64,000 nucleotides of DNA from an uncultured Micrococcaceae bacterium (GTDB taxonomy: Bacteria; Actinomycetota; Actinomycetes; Actinomycetales; Micrococcaceae). Under the pieces are notes generated by a model. That model worked only from the letters and a program-made list of their open reading frames with translations. It searched no databases and was not told the DNA's origin. The position numbers and the translations under genes were made by a program. The stretch covers positions 242,622 through 306,621 of the forward strand of contig CANNAD010000003.1 in the NCBI GenBank assembly GCA_947502645.1, written 5' to 3'. Below, piece by piece: positions 18,025 through 26,505 of this stretch (positions within the stretch are counted from its first letter, which is position 1; the number at the start of each line of letters is the position of its first letter).

Positions 18025-19590
18025 GTGGCACCACAAAGCACGATCGGGGCCTCTGCCATGACAGACCCCGTGCTGTATCCGGAAGGCGCCACCAGCGGGC
18101 AACGGAACAAACGCGCCTTCCTCCTGCTGCTGATGACGCTGATCATGCCCGGTTCCGCCCAGATCGTCGCCGGGAACCGCGCCCTGGGCAGGAGAGCCCT
18201 ACGAGTCACCCTCACCGCCTGGGCCGTCGTCGCCGTCGCCATTCTGCTGGCACTCGTGAACCGGAGCCTCCTGGTCAACATCGTGACCCACAGATGGTGG
18301 TCACTGGTCATCATCGCCGCCCTCGTGTTCCTGGCCATCGGCTGGGCTATCATGTTCATCAACACGCTGCGGATCATCCAGCCCCGCCTCCTCGAACCCA
18401 GACTGCGCGCCGTCGTCGCGGGTCTGATGGCCGTGCTCATGCTAGCCACGAGCGGCAGCCTCAGCTATGGCGCATACGTGCTCAACGTCGGACGTGCCAC
18501 TCTGGGCAGCATCTTCCAGGCCGGGCCAGCATTCGACCCCGTTGAGGGCCGCTACAATTTCCTTCTGATGGGCGGCGACGCCGGTGAGGACCGGCTCGGG
18601 CGCCGCCCGGACAGCATCTCCGTGGTCAGCATCGACGCCGAGTCAGGCCAGACCGTCATCTTCAGCATTCCGAGGAACCTGCAGAACGCCCCGTTCCCGG
18701 CCGACTCACCCCTGACCAGCGTCTGGCCCGACGGCTACAACTGCGGCGATGAATGCATCATCAACAGTCTCTACCCCACGGTTGTCCGCGATCACGCAGA
18801 CCTCTACCCGGACGCCGCCGACACCGGCGCGGAAGCCATGATGGACGCGGCCACCGGGGTTCTCGGGATCGAGATCCAGGCCTACGTCATCGTTGACATG
18901 GCCGGTTTCGAGGAGCTTGTGGACGCCATGGGCGGCATCACGGTAACAGCCGGCGGATGGGTTCCCGTCACCTCGGGAGAGATCCCCGGCACATACCCGA
19001 TCCGCCACTACCCGCCCAGCGAGTGGATCGCCCCCGGCCGACAGACCCTGGATGGGTATCACGCGCTCTGGTACGCCAGATCCCGCGAGTTCGTCACCGA
19101 CTACAACCGAATCCAGCGACAACAGTGCGTGCAGGCAGCCATGATCGCCCAACTGGACCCGGCCACCGTACTGTCCCGATTCGAAGCTATCGCCAGTGCC
19201 GGCACCCAGATCGTGGAAACCGACATTGCCCGCGAACAGCTGGGCAGCTTCGTTGACCTCGCAGTCAAGGCCAAGGACCACGAAGTCCAACGGATGACCA
19301 TTGGGCCTCCTGACTTCGGGACGCCGCAGGACAATTTTGTGACCTACCCGGACTTCGACGAGATCCACAGCCGTGTTCAGGAAAAACTGACATCCTCAAC
19401 GGAGCCGCAGTCACTCCCCACCGGCGGCGAGGCCCCCTCGCTGACCAGGGCCGCCGTCGTCGAACGTGTTTCCTTCCCCACCGCTGACGAGGACCTCACC
19501 GAGGAGTACCTGCAGCAGCTTGCCATCAACGGTGATTTCGCAACACTGGGAACGTTATTGGCCGACAATGGGGAGTGCACCCCGGGCTGA
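18025..19590 (+). CDS. LytR-CpsA-Psr (LCP) family glycopolymer ligase
   Basis: A 521-residue membrane-anchored protein. LCP enzymes transfer lipid-linked glycopolymers (wall teichoic acid, arabinogalactan and similar) onto peptidoglycan. Unlike the usual single anchor, the N-terminal 155 residues hold several hydrophobic segments. The LCP domain begins NFLLMGGDAGEDRLGRRPDS near residue 175, with the conserved Arg/Asp pair that binds the pyrophosphate, and continues ISVVSIDAESGQTVIFSIPR. Later come GFEELVDAMGGITV and LDGYHALWYARSRE. GTG 18025 is chosen because GGAG lies eight bases upstream within purE; ATG 18058 is possible. The operon context with manA and a FemAB gene agrees with an envelope role. 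Confidence 0.92.
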   Translation: MAPQSTIGASAMTDPVLYPEGATSGQRNKRAFLLLLMTLIMPGSAQIVAGNRALGRRALRVTLTAWAVVAVAILLALVNRSLLVNIVTHRWWSLVIIAALVFLAIGWAIMFINTLRIIQPRLLEPRLRAVVAGLMAVLMLATSGSLSYGAYVLNVGRATLGSIFQAGPAFDPVEGRYNFLLMGGDAGEDRLGRRPDSISVVSIDAESGQTVIFSIPRNLQNAPFPADSPLTSVWPDGYNCGDECIINSLYPTVVRDHADLYPDAADTGAEAMMDAATGVLGIEIQAYVIVDMAGFEELVDAMGGITVTAGGWVPVTSGEIPGTYPIRHYPPSEWIAPGRQTLDGYHALWYARSREFVTDYNRIQRQQCVQAAMIAQLDPATVLSRFEAIASAGTQIVETDIAREQLGSFVDLAVKAKDHEVQRMTIGPPDFGTPQDNFVTYPDFDEIHSRVQEKLTSSTEPQSLPTGGEAPSLTRAAVVERVSFPTADEDLTEEYLQQLAINGDFATLGTLLADNGECTPG

Positions 19591-19645
19591 CCGAGCGGAC
19601 CAGCCCAGCCACGCAGTCCGATCACCAACTTTGAAAGAGGTCCCC

Positions 19646-20884
19646 GTGTACAAGCTGCACAACGAGCTCCGGCATTATGCGTGGGGATCCAGGACAGCTA
19701 TGGCGGAACTGTTCGGACGGACGGCCTCGGGAGAGCCCGAAGCCGAACTGTGGATCGGCGCGCACCCGGACTCCCCCTCCCACCTTGAGGTCGACGGCGA
19801 GCGCACCGCCCTCGATGATCTGTTGGCCAGCGATCCGGATTCACTTCTGGGGACATCCGTGGCGACGGCACACGGACGGCTTCCCTTCCTGCTGAAAGTA
19901 CTTGCTGCTGGGGCGCCTCTGTCATTGCAGGTGCACCCCACCCTGGCGCAGGCCCGCCGTGGATTCGCAGCAGAGAACGCGGCCGGGGTCCCCCGCGATG
20001 CCACCTACCGTAACTACCGGGACGACAACCACAAGCCGGAAATGCTGTACGCGCTGACGGAGTTCACCGCGCTGTGCGGTTTCCGCCAGTTGTCCGAATC
20101 AGCTCAGCTACTCCGCACGTTGGCGGTCGCTGTGCAGGACCCGCTTGCCTCTGCCGAGTTGGAGAGACTGGCCAGGATTCTCGACGACGACGGTCACGAG
20201 GATCCGCTCGGCACGGTGTTCGCGGGCCTGCTCAACATGGACGATGCTGGCCGTGAAGCACATGATACGGCCCTGAAATCGCTGGCCAACGACGGCGGCA
20301 CGGACCCGGCGCTGCTGGCTGCGGCGGCACTGGCCGAGGACTATCCGAAGGACCCCGGTCCGGTATTGTCTCTGCTGCTCAACCTCGTGACCCTGAAAGA
20401 GGGAGAGGCGATCTGGCTACCCGCCGGGAACGTTCACGCCTATCTGGAGGGGCTGGGTATCGAGGTCATGTCGTCGTCGGACAATGTTCTTCGCGGCGGG
20501 CTCACGGAGAAACACGTCGATGTTGACGAACTCATGAAAACGGTGGATTTCACGCCGCTGGATGTGCCCCGCGTGCACATCAACCGCACTCCGGACGGCG
20601 AGGAACTCCTGCAACCGCCCTGCAGCGAATTCCAGTTGCAGAGAATCACTTTTGACGGTGATGCCAACCGGGTACCCCTGAGCCAGAACGGGCCGTGCCT
20701 TGTCCTGGCGGTCCACGGGGAAGTGACCCTCACGTCGGGCATGGACGAACTGACACTTGCTCCCGGCGAAAGCGCCTTTGTTCCGGCCTCTGAGGCACCC
20801 ACCACTCTTACACCGCGCACGAACACAGAAACCGTTCTGGCGTTCGGCGTGACCGTCCCGAGTCAGGAAGCAGACCGCCCATGA
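19646..20884 (+). CDS. manA: Mannose-6-phosphate isomerase, class I
   Basis: A 412-residue zinc enzyme that interconverts fructose-6-P and mannose-6-P, the entry to GDP-mannose. Seen: LRHYAWGSRTAMAELFG at residue 8, ELWIGAHPDSPS near 38, the zinc site region PLSLQVHPTLAQARRGF near 90 and DDNHKPEMLYAL near 125, and the active-site EGEAIWLPAGNVHAYLEG near 250. The frame extends upstream to 19466 inside the LCP gene, but GTG 19646 has GAAAGAGG five bases upstream and matches the family start. The stop overlaps the next ATG (ATGA). Mannose made here probably feeds the O-mannosyltransferase and other mannosylation. Confidence 0.96.
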   Translation: MYKLHNELRHYAWGSRTAMAELFGRTASGEPEAELWIGAHPDSPSHLEVDGERTALDDLLASDPDSLLGTSVATAHGRLPFLLKVLAAGAPLSLQVHPTLAQARRGFAAENAAGVPRDATYRNYRDDNHKPEMLYALTEFTALCGFRQLSESAQLLRTLAVAVQDPLASAELERLARILDDDGHEDPLGTVFAGLLNMDDAGREAHDTALKSLANDGGTDPALLAAAALAEDYPKDPGPVLSLLLNLVTLKEGEAIWLPAGNVHAYLEGLGIEVMSSSDNVLRGGLTEKHVDVDELMKTVDFTPLDVPRVHINRTPDGEELLQPPCSEFQLQRITFDGDANRVPLSQNGPCLVLAVHGEVTLTSGMDELTLAPGESAFVPASEAPTTLTPRTNTETVLAFGVTVPSQEADRP

Positions 20885-21876
20885 GAACCCCCATCCTGCA
20901 GACCGATATCTGGGCAGCATTCCAGCGTGAACTCGGCAAGACCGTCCACACCGCGTCCGGCCCGGGCTGGCACTTCGTTGCAATCATCGAATCGAGCCCG
21001 CTCGGTGCGTCTCTCTACTGCCCGTACGGGCCGGTAGCGGAAGACCCGACGTCGCTGAGTGCCGCGATGAGTGTCCTGACGGACCTGGCACGTGAGCACG
21101 GCGCGTTCTATGTTCGGGTGGAACCAGTGAACGCCGGCGCGGACCACGACGTCGACCCCACCCTGCAGACGCTCGGGCTGCGGCCCGCACCCCTGGACAT
21201 CCAACCGCGTCACAGCTGGCTCATCGATCTTCAGGATGAGCCCAAAGCGATCCTCGCTGGCATGCGCAGCAGCAACCGCAACGTCTACCGAAATATCGGG
21301 AAGAAGGGCGTCTCCATCCGGTCCAGTCGAGATCCACAGGACGTGGAAATTCTCATCGGGTTTCTCGCCACAACGGCTGCGGAACGCGAGTTCACCAGCC
21401 ACTCTGCCGACTATCTGCGCACAGCAGCCCGTGTACTCATGCCAGAGGGCGCCGCGGAACTATATATCGCTGAGCTGGAGGGCCACGGGCCGATCGCAGC
21501 CGCCCTGACCTACGACACCCCGGAAGAGCGCGTCTACGCCCATGCAGCAGCCGACGGCGAGTTCCGCAAGCTGAGCGCGGGAGTCGCCGTCGTCGTGCAG
21601 CTCCTCTTGGACGCCCACGATCGGGGCATTGCCACGGCAGACATGTGGGGCATCGCGCCACCGGACCAGCCCGACCACAAATGGGTCGGATTCACCAAGT
21701 TCAAACAATCATTCGGAGGTTCAGCGGTGACATACACCGGGACCTGGGACCTCCCCGTCGTCGGGCTCCGCTACCGGCTGTACCGAACCGTGAGGTCCGC
21801 GCGAAACCTCGCGGCCACCCAGACGCCGCGTGTGCGCCGCAGCCTGAACAGGTTGGCGCACACGCTCCGGCGCTGA
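20881..21876 (+). CDS. FemAB/FemX-like peptidyltransferase (GNAT fold)
   Basis: A 331-residue protein of the Fem family, which uses aminoacyl-tRNA to add residues to the lipid II stem peptide and so builds the peptidoglycan interpeptide bridge. Seen: PYGPVAEDPTSLSAAMSVL and the acceptor region MRSSNRNVYRNIGKKGVSIR near residue 120, and the family C-terminal motif HKWVGFTKFKQSFGG near 275. ATGA overlap with manA shows coupled translation. The gene ends only three bases from the convergent glpX. Substrate (which amino acid) cannot be told from sequence; Arthrobacter-type bridges vary, so it is a good candidate for the strain's A3-type cross-bridge. Confidence 0.88.
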   Translation: MRTPILQTDIWAAFQRELGKTVHTASGPGWHFVAIIESSPLGASLYCPYGPVAEDPTSLSAAMSVLTDLAREHGAFYVRVEPVNAGADHDVDPTLQTLGLRPAPLDIQPRHSWLIDLQDEPKAILAGMRSSNRNVYRNIGKKGVSIRSSRDPQDVEILIGFLATTAAEREFTSHSADYLRTAARVLMPEGAAELYIAELEGHGPIAAALTYDTPEERVYAHAAADGEFRKLSAGVAVVVQLLLDAHDRGIATADMWGIAPPDQPDHKWVGFTKFKQSFGGSAVTYTGTWDLPVVGLRYRLYRTVRSARNLAATQTPRVRRSLNRLAHTLRR

Positions 21877-21879
21877 AAA

Positions 21880-22929
21880 TCAGGCCTGCTTGCCGTAGGT
21901 CTCCCACTTGTGGGCCTGGTGCTCGCCATCAACAACGCGGATGGTGCCTGACTTCGACCGCATGACAATGGACTGCGTCAGGACCTGGTTGCCGCGGTAA
22001 CGGACGCCCTTGACCAGGTCGCCGTCCGTGATGCCGGTTGCGGCGAAGTAGCAGTTGTCGCTGCTGACGAGGTCATTGGTGGACAGGACCCGGTCCAGAT
22101 CGTGACCAGCATCCAGAGCCTTCTGCTTCTCCTCGTCACTGGTAGGCCACAGGCGGCCCTGGATCACGCCACCAAGCGACTTGATGGCACACGCCGACAC
22201 GATGCCTTCAGGCGTGCCTCCGATACCCATGAGAGCATCCACATCCGTACCCTCGCGGGCAGCGGCAATCGCTCCAGCAACATCGCCGTCCATGATGAAC
22301 TTGGTCCGCGCGCCAGCAGCACGGATCTCCTCGACCAACGGCTTGTGCCGATCCCGGTCCAGAACCATCACGTTGATCTGGTTGATCTTCTTGCCCTTCG
22401 CCTTGGCGATGAGGTGCAGGTTCTGCTTGACCGGAAGGCGAAGATCCACCATGTCAGCAGCCTCAGGGCCAGTCACGAGCTTCTCCATGTAGAACACCGC
22501 GGATGGATCAAACATGGTTCCCCGCTCGGCCACGGCAAGCACTGCAATAGCGTTGTTGATGCCCAAAGCAGTCAGGCGCGTCCCGTCAATGGGATCCACA
22601 GCGACGTCGCACTCGGCACCGTTGCCGTCACCGACGCGCTCACCGTTGAACAGCATCGGGGCTTCGTCTTTCTCACCCTCGCCGATCACGACGACGCCGT
22701 TGAACCGGACCGTGGACAACAGCGAACGCATGGCGTCCACGGCAGCGCCGTCGGCGGAGTTCTTGTCCCCCAGTCCGACCCAGGCGCCGCCGGCAATGGC
22801 AGCAGCCTCCGTCACCCGCACCAGTTCCAGGGCGAGGTTCCGATCCGGCTCATCATCGCCCAACGCCAGGGAACGGGACAGGGTGGAAAAAGCCGACTGG
22901 TTCGGGGTGGACTTGGCAGAGTTGGTCAC
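21880..22929 (-). CDS. glpX: Fructose-1,6-bisphosphatase, class II
   Basis: A 349-residue GlpX-type phosphatase, the gluconeogenic step from fructose-1,6-bisphosphate to fructose-6-phosphate. Seen: VRVTEAAAIAGGAWVGLGDK near residue 30, GEGEKDEAPMLFNGE near 75, the metal-binding DPIDGTRLTALG near 105, and GIGGTPEGIVSACAIK near 225. The frame runs further upstream, but GTG 22929 has GAGG six bases upstream and gives the normal family length. It lies divergent from DUF4245, as in several actinobacteria, and three bases from the end of the femAB gene. Confidence 0.96.
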   Translation of the reverse strand: MTNSAKSTPNQSAFSTLSRSLALGDDEPDRNLALELVRVTEAAAIAGGAWVGLGDKNSADGAAVDAMRSLLSTVRFNGVVVIGEGEKDEAPMLFNGERVGDGNGAECDVAVDPIDGTRLTALGINNAIAVLAVAERGTMFDPSAVFYMEKLVTGPEAADMVDLRLPVKQNLHLIAKAKGKKINQINVMVLDRDRHKPLVEEIRAAGARTKFIMDGDVAGAIAAAREGTDVDALMGIGGTPEGIVSACAIKSLGGVIQGRLWPTSDEEKQKALDAGHDLDRVLSTNDLVSSDNCYFAATGITDGDLVKGVRYRGNQVLTQSIVMRSKSGTIRVVDGEHQAHKWETYGKQA

Positions 22930-23068
22930 GTGGTACCTCATCGTCGAAGTGGCAGATGCAATTCCGCTCGCGAAACATGCGGAACCTCTGTAACCGATCA
23001 TACTTGCCGTGAGCGAAACCGACGGGTGCGGGTAGGGGTTGTACAGGTCCATAAGGGATCATGGAGGG

Positions 23069-23647
23069 GTGAGTACCAAAGACCAGCCTCCCGTAACGCC
23101 CGTCCTGACGCCCAAACAGGCAAAGCGCGCCAATGCGACCGTCACGGGCATGCTCATTTCCACCGGTGTCTGCGTTGCCTTGTTCCTCGGAGTGTTCTTC
23201 CTGAATCCCGCCTCCAAGGCCGAGGTCTACGAACGCAATGTCGACGTGCAGAAAATTGCGGATAGCGCTGAAGCACCCGCGGACTTCGTGCCCGCGGCGC
23301 CCACCCTTCCGGAAGGCTGGTCATCCAACTTCGCGCGCTGGAACTCAACCGAGGGTGTCGGAGTGCAGAGCTGGGAAGTCGGCTACCTCACGCCCGAGAA
23401 CGAATTCATCGAACTGAGCCAGACCAGCGACGCGAACCCCACGTGGATCGCCGAACAGACAGAAAACGCGCCCGTCACCGGCGAGCGGGACATCGCGGGC
23501 ATCACCTGGGAGCTGCGCGACCGCCCGGACGATGACTCGTCCCTGATTGCCGACCTCGGGGACACCACCGTCATTCTGCGCGGCACCGCTGATCTGGACG
23601 AGTTCGACGTGTTGGCAACCGCCGTCGTCGACGAGCGGGGACAGTAA
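23069..23647 (+). CDS. DUF4245 family membrane-anchored protein
   Basis: A 192-residue protein with one N-terminal membrane helix (GMLISTGVCVALFLGVFFL, residues about 30-50) and an exported domain with the family features FVPAAPTLPEGWSSNFARW and ITWELRDRPDDDSSLI. Function is unknown; in many actinobacteria it sits divergent from glpX, as here. GTG 23069 is taken as the start because the preceding part is the glpX upstream region; GGAGG lies immediately before it, which is closer than ideal, so the exact start is uncertain. Confidence 0.82.
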   Translation: MSTKDQPPVTPVLTPKQAKRANATVTGMLISTGVCVALFLGVFFLNPASKAEVYERNVDVQKIADSAEAPADFVPAAPTLPEGWSSNFARWNSTEGVGVQSWEVGYLTPENEFIELSQTSDANPTWIAEQTENAPVTGERDIAGITWELRDRPDDDSSLIADLGDTTVILRGTADLDEFDVLATAVVDERGQ

Positions 23648-23674
23648 GGGTGCTCATCGTTTCCTGAGTCGCGC

Positions 23675-23680
23675 TAAGCT
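23675..23680 (+). promoter_or_regulatory. -10 box of the carbonic anhydrase gene, probable leaderless promoter
   Basis: TAAGCT ends seven bases before GTG 23688 with no Shine-Dalgarno sequence between. Confidence 0.45.
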
Positions 23681-23687
23681 GAAAAAC

Positions 23688-24311
23688 GTGAATGAAACAC
23701 TGACACCAGTAGAAGCCTGGCAGCGCCTCCGTGAAGGCAACGACCGCTTTGTCCAGGGCGAATCCTCCCACCCGAATCAGGATGCGTCCCGGCGTGCATC
23801 GCTGGTCGATACGCAACAGCCCTTTGCGCTCCTGTTCGGCTGTTCAGATTCGCGCCTTGCAGCCGAGATCATTTTCGACCTCGGTCTGGGAGACATGTTC
23901 GTGGTCCGCACCGCGGGCCAGGTCATCGACGAAGCATCCCTGGGCTCCCTCGAGTTCGGCATCGCGGACCTCAATATTCCCCTGATCATCATCCTCGGTC
24001 ATGACAGCTGCGGCGCCGTCACCGCCACGAAGCGCGTGCATGAGGGCGCCTCCATGCCGGCAGGGTTCCGCCGTAACCTGGTCGAGCAAATCATGCCCTC
24101 GGTGTTGGCCGCCTCCAGTTCAGGGGTCACTGACGTGAACTCCATGGTCGTGGAACACGTCAAGCAGGTCGCCGCACGCCTTGTGGAAACCTCCCGCATC
24201 ATTTCCGACGCCGTGGACAAGGGCGAAACCGCGGTACTCGGCGTCACCTACCACCTGGCCGACGGTCACGCGGAGCTGGTCAGCAGCATCGGCATCGACC
24301 CGCAGTCCTGA
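23688..24311 (+). CDS. Beta-class carbonic anhydrase
   Basis: A 207-residue zinc enzyme interconverting CO2 and bicarbonate. The zinc ligands and catalytic pair are visible: FGCSDSRLAAEIIFDLG (Cys, Asp-Arg dyad) near residue 48 and ILGHDSCGAVTATK (His, Cys) near 105. The central motif FVVRTAGQVID is also typical. Length and motifs fit the short beta class without a membrane domain. The frame is open further upstream inside DUF4245, but the only start with promoter support is GTG 23688 (TAAGCT at 23675-23680). Bicarbonate may serve carboxylations such as PurK. A pyrimidine tract and a repeat element follow the stop. Confidence 0.95.
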   Translation: MNETLTPVEAWQRLREGNDRFVQGESSHPNQDASRRASLVDTQQPFALLFGCSDSRLAAEIIFDLGLGDMFVVRTAGQVIDEASLGSLEFGIADLNIPLIIILGHDSCGAVTATKRVHEGASMPAGFRRNLVEQIMPSVLAASSSGVTDVNSMVVEHVKQVAARLVETSRIISDAVDKGETAVLGVTYHLADGHAELVSSIGIDPQS

Positions 24312-24317
24312 CCCGCG

Positions 24318-24355
24318 CCCTCCTTCCCTTTCCCTCCCTTTCCCCTCCTTTTCCC
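24318..24355 (+). repeat. 38-base homopyrimidine run containing a 19-base mirror repeat
   Basis: Every base from 24318 to 24355 is C or T. Positions 24326-24344 (CCCTTTCCC T CCCTTTCCC) read the same in both directions on one strand, the requirement for an intramolecular triplex (H-DNA). It lies between the carbonic anhydrase stop and the first interleaved repeat. Confidence 0.75.
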
Positions 24356-24424
24356 GCGAGGTCACCCTTTACCCCCGAGATCAGGGTTTGTAGAGGGTGA
24401 CCTCGCGGCAAACCCCGATCTCGG
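24354..24424. repeat. Interleaved inverted repeat A-B-A'-B', copy 1
   Basis: Arm A (24354-24368, CCGCGAGGTCACCCT) is perfectly complementary to A' (24394-24408). Arm B (24375-24390, CCGAGATCAGGGTTTG) matches B' (24409-24424) at 15 of 16 bases. The order A-B-A'-B' is interleaved, so both stems together form a pseudoknot-like topology and not two nested hairpins. A degenerate second copy lies at 24955-25026 beyond the SRPBCC gene. Confidence 0.8.
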
Positions 24425-24450
24425 CCCGAGTCAGCTGGCATACTCGAGCC

Positions 24451-24912
24451 ATGTATTCGTTGAATTACTCAGATTCAATTGAGATCGCTGCGTCCCCGGA
24501 AGCGTTGTATGCGTTGCTCTCCGACGTCACGAGGACCGGCGAATGGAGCCCGTCGTGCGTCTCCTGCACATGGCACGACGACGGCCCGCGGGAAGGGGCA
24601 CGCTTCACCGGCCGGAACGAGGACCACGGACGGGTGTGGGAAACCGTTTCAACCGTTGTCACCGCTGACCCTGGCCGCGAATTCGCGTGGGTCGTTGGGG
24701 ATTCCTTTGTTCATTGGAGCTATACGTTTACCCCGGTCGACGGCGGTACACGCCTCACGGAGTCATGGAAGTTCCGGCCGGAGGGCGTCTCCATGTTCCA
24801 CGAGAAGTACGGTGAGGACGCCGAACGCCAGATCGCGTCCCGCACGGTTTCTGCTCACCGCGGCATCCCTGTAACGCTTCGAGCGATCAAGAGGATCGCG
24901 GAGTCGGCCTGA
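24451..24912 (+). CDS. SRPBCC family protein (START/Bet v 1 fold, polyketide cyclase/dehydrase-like)
   Basis: A 153-residue single-domain protein beginning MYSLNYSDSIEIAASPEALY, the usual first strand and helix of the SRPBCC fold, with WSYTFTPVDGGTRLTESW near residue 90 as the conserved strand pair. Such proteins bind hydrophobic ligands in a deep cavity; ligand and role here are unknown. ATG 24451 is preceded by a CATACT box ending six bases upstream, so it may be leaderless. The gene stands alone between two copies of the interleaved repeat. Confidence 0.85.
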   Translation: MYSLNYSDSIEIAASPEALYALLSDVTRTGEWSPSCVSCTWHDDGPREGARFTGRNEDHGRVWETVSTVVTADPGREFAWVVGDSFVHWSYTFTPVDGGTRLTESWKFRPEGVSMFHEKYGEDAERQIASRTVSAHRGIPVTLRAIKRIAESA

Positions 24913-24954
24913 CCTCTCCGCTATCTCTCTCCGCATGTCCTCCCAAAAACCATT

Positions 24955-25026
24955 CCGCGAGATCACCCTTTGTCGCCGACGTCACCGTTTATAGAGGGTG
25001 ATTTCGACGACAAACCCCGACTTCGG
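24955..25026. repeat. Interleaved inverted repeat A-B-A'-B', copy 2 (degenerate)
   Basis: Same layout and spacing as copy 1: A2 24955-24969 (CCGCGAGATCACCCT), B2 24976-24991, A2' 24995-25009, B2' 25011-25026 (CAAACCCCGACTTCGG). Arms have diverged (A2' and B2 carry several mismatches), but the order and the central TAGAGGGTGA are kept. Confidence 0.72.
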
Positions 25027-25045
25027 CTGGGAGGGCGGGAGGACC

Positions 25046-25051
25046 TAAACT
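25046..25051 (+). promoter_or_regulatory. -10 box of fumC, probable leaderless promoter
   Basis: TAAACT ends six bases before ATG 25058. The nearest GGAGG is 15 bases from the start, too far to act as a ribosome binding site. Confidence 0.5.
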
Positions 25052-25057
25052 GGCTTC

Positions 25058-26497
25058 ATGACTTCCATTGACGCTGAACACAACGATTCCACCGATTTCC
25101 GGATCGAGCACGACACCATGGGCGAGGTCCGGGTCCCCGCCAACGCCCTCTACAGTGCGCAGACGCAACGGGCCGTCGAGAACTTCCCGATTTCCGGCAC
25201 CACACTGGAGCGGGCCCACATCGAAGCGCTCGCCCGCGTCAAGAAAGCTGCGGCTACGGCCAACGCTGAGCTCGGCGTGCTGGACGCCGAACTCGCCCGT
25301 GCCATCGAAGCCGCGGCCGACGACGTCGCTACCGGTAAGTACGACGCCCACTTCCCGATCGATATCTACCAGACCGGCTCGGGTACGTCGTCGAACATGA
25401 ACACCAACGAGGTCCTCTCCACGCTCGCCTCCAGGGCCCTGGCGGAGGCGGGCAGCGACAAGAGCGTCCACCCGAATGACCATGTCAACGCTTCGCAGTC
25501 CTCCAACGATGTGTTCCCGACGTCGGTCCATGTTGCGGCTACCAGCGCCCTGATGAACGATCTCATTCCGGCCCTCGAGTACCTTGCGGCGTCCCTCGAG
25601 CGGAAGGCCAAGGAGTTCGCGTCCGTCGTGAAGTCCGGCCGTACGCACCTCATGGATGCAACGCCGGTCACGCTTGGGCAGGAATTCGGCGGTTACGCAG
25701 CTCAGATCCGTTACGGCGTCGAGCGTGTGCGGGCCTCTCTCCCCCGCGTCGCTGAGGTTCCGCTGGGCGGCACGGCCGTCGGCACCGGAATCAACACTCC
25801 CGCCGGTTTCCCGCAGCGTGTTATCGAGCTGCTGGCCGCCGATACCGGGCTTCCCCTCACGGAAGCCCGCGACCACTTCGAGGCGCAGGCCAACCGTGAC
25901 GGCCTCGTTGAGGTGTCGGGCATGCTGCGCACCATCGCCGTGTCCATGACGAAGATCAGCAACGACCTTCGCTGGATGGGCTCCGGCCCCAACACCGGTC
26001 TCGGTGAAATTGCCATTCCCGACCTGCAGCCGGGATCCTCCATCATGCCGGGCAAGGTCAACCCGGTGATCTGCGAGGCCGTGCTGCAGGTGTGCGCTCA
26101 GGTGGTCGGCAACGATGCCACCGTGGCCTGGGCTGGAACCAACGGTGCGTTTGAACTCAACGTCGGCATCCCCGTCATTGCCCGCAACCTGCTCGAGTCG
26201 GTCCGCCTGCTGTCCAACTCGTCCCGCGTCATGGCGGACAAGATGATCAACGGCATCACCGCCAATGAGGAACGCGCCCGGTTCCTGGCGGAGGCTTCAC
26301 CGTCCATCGTGACCCCGCTGAACAAGGTCATCGGGTACGAAGCGGCGGCCAAGATCGCGAAGCACTCGGTAGCCAACAAGATGACGGTTCGCGAAGCGGT
26401 CATCGATCTTGGTTTTGTTGAGCGTGGAGAAGTGACTGAAGACCAGCTAGACAAGGCTCTTGATGTCATGGCGATGACCCGCCCGCCACAGGCCTAA
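25058..26497 (+). CDS. fumC: Class II fumarate hydratase
   Basis: A 479-residue heat-stable, iron-independent fumarase of the TCA cycle (fumarate to malate). Seen: [20 protein letters not shown] at residue 15, [13 protein letters not shown] near 108, the B-site region [19 protein letters not shown] near 140, and the superfamily signature [11 protein letters not shown] near 328. ATG 25058 fits a leaderless promoter; ATG 25118 is inside the conserved region and too late. It converges on the NUDIX gene with eight bases between. Confidence 0.97.
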   Translation: MTSIDAEHNDSTDFRIEHDTMGEVRVPANALYSAQTQRAVENFPISGTTLERAHIEALARVKKAAATANAELGVLDAELARAIEAAADDVATGKYDAHFPIDIYQTGSGTSSNMNTNEVLSTLASRALAEAGSDKSVHPNDHVNASQSSNDVFPTSVHVAATSALMNDLIPALEYLAASLERKAKEFASVVKSGRTHLMDATPVTLGQEFGGYAAQIRYGVERVRASLPRVAEVPLGGTAVGTGINTPAGFPQRVIELLAADTGLPLTEARDHFEAQANRDGLVEVSGMLRTIAVSMTKISNDLRWMGSGPNTGLGEIAIPDLQPGSSIMPGKVNPVICEAVLQVCAQVVGNDATVAWAGTNGAFELNVGIPVIARNLLESVRLLSNSSRVMADKMINGITANEERARFLAEASPSIVTPLNKVIGYEAAAKIAKHSVANKMTVREAVIDLGFVERGEVTEDQLDKALDVMAMTRPPQA

Positions 26498-26505
26498 CAG
26501 CCGGA

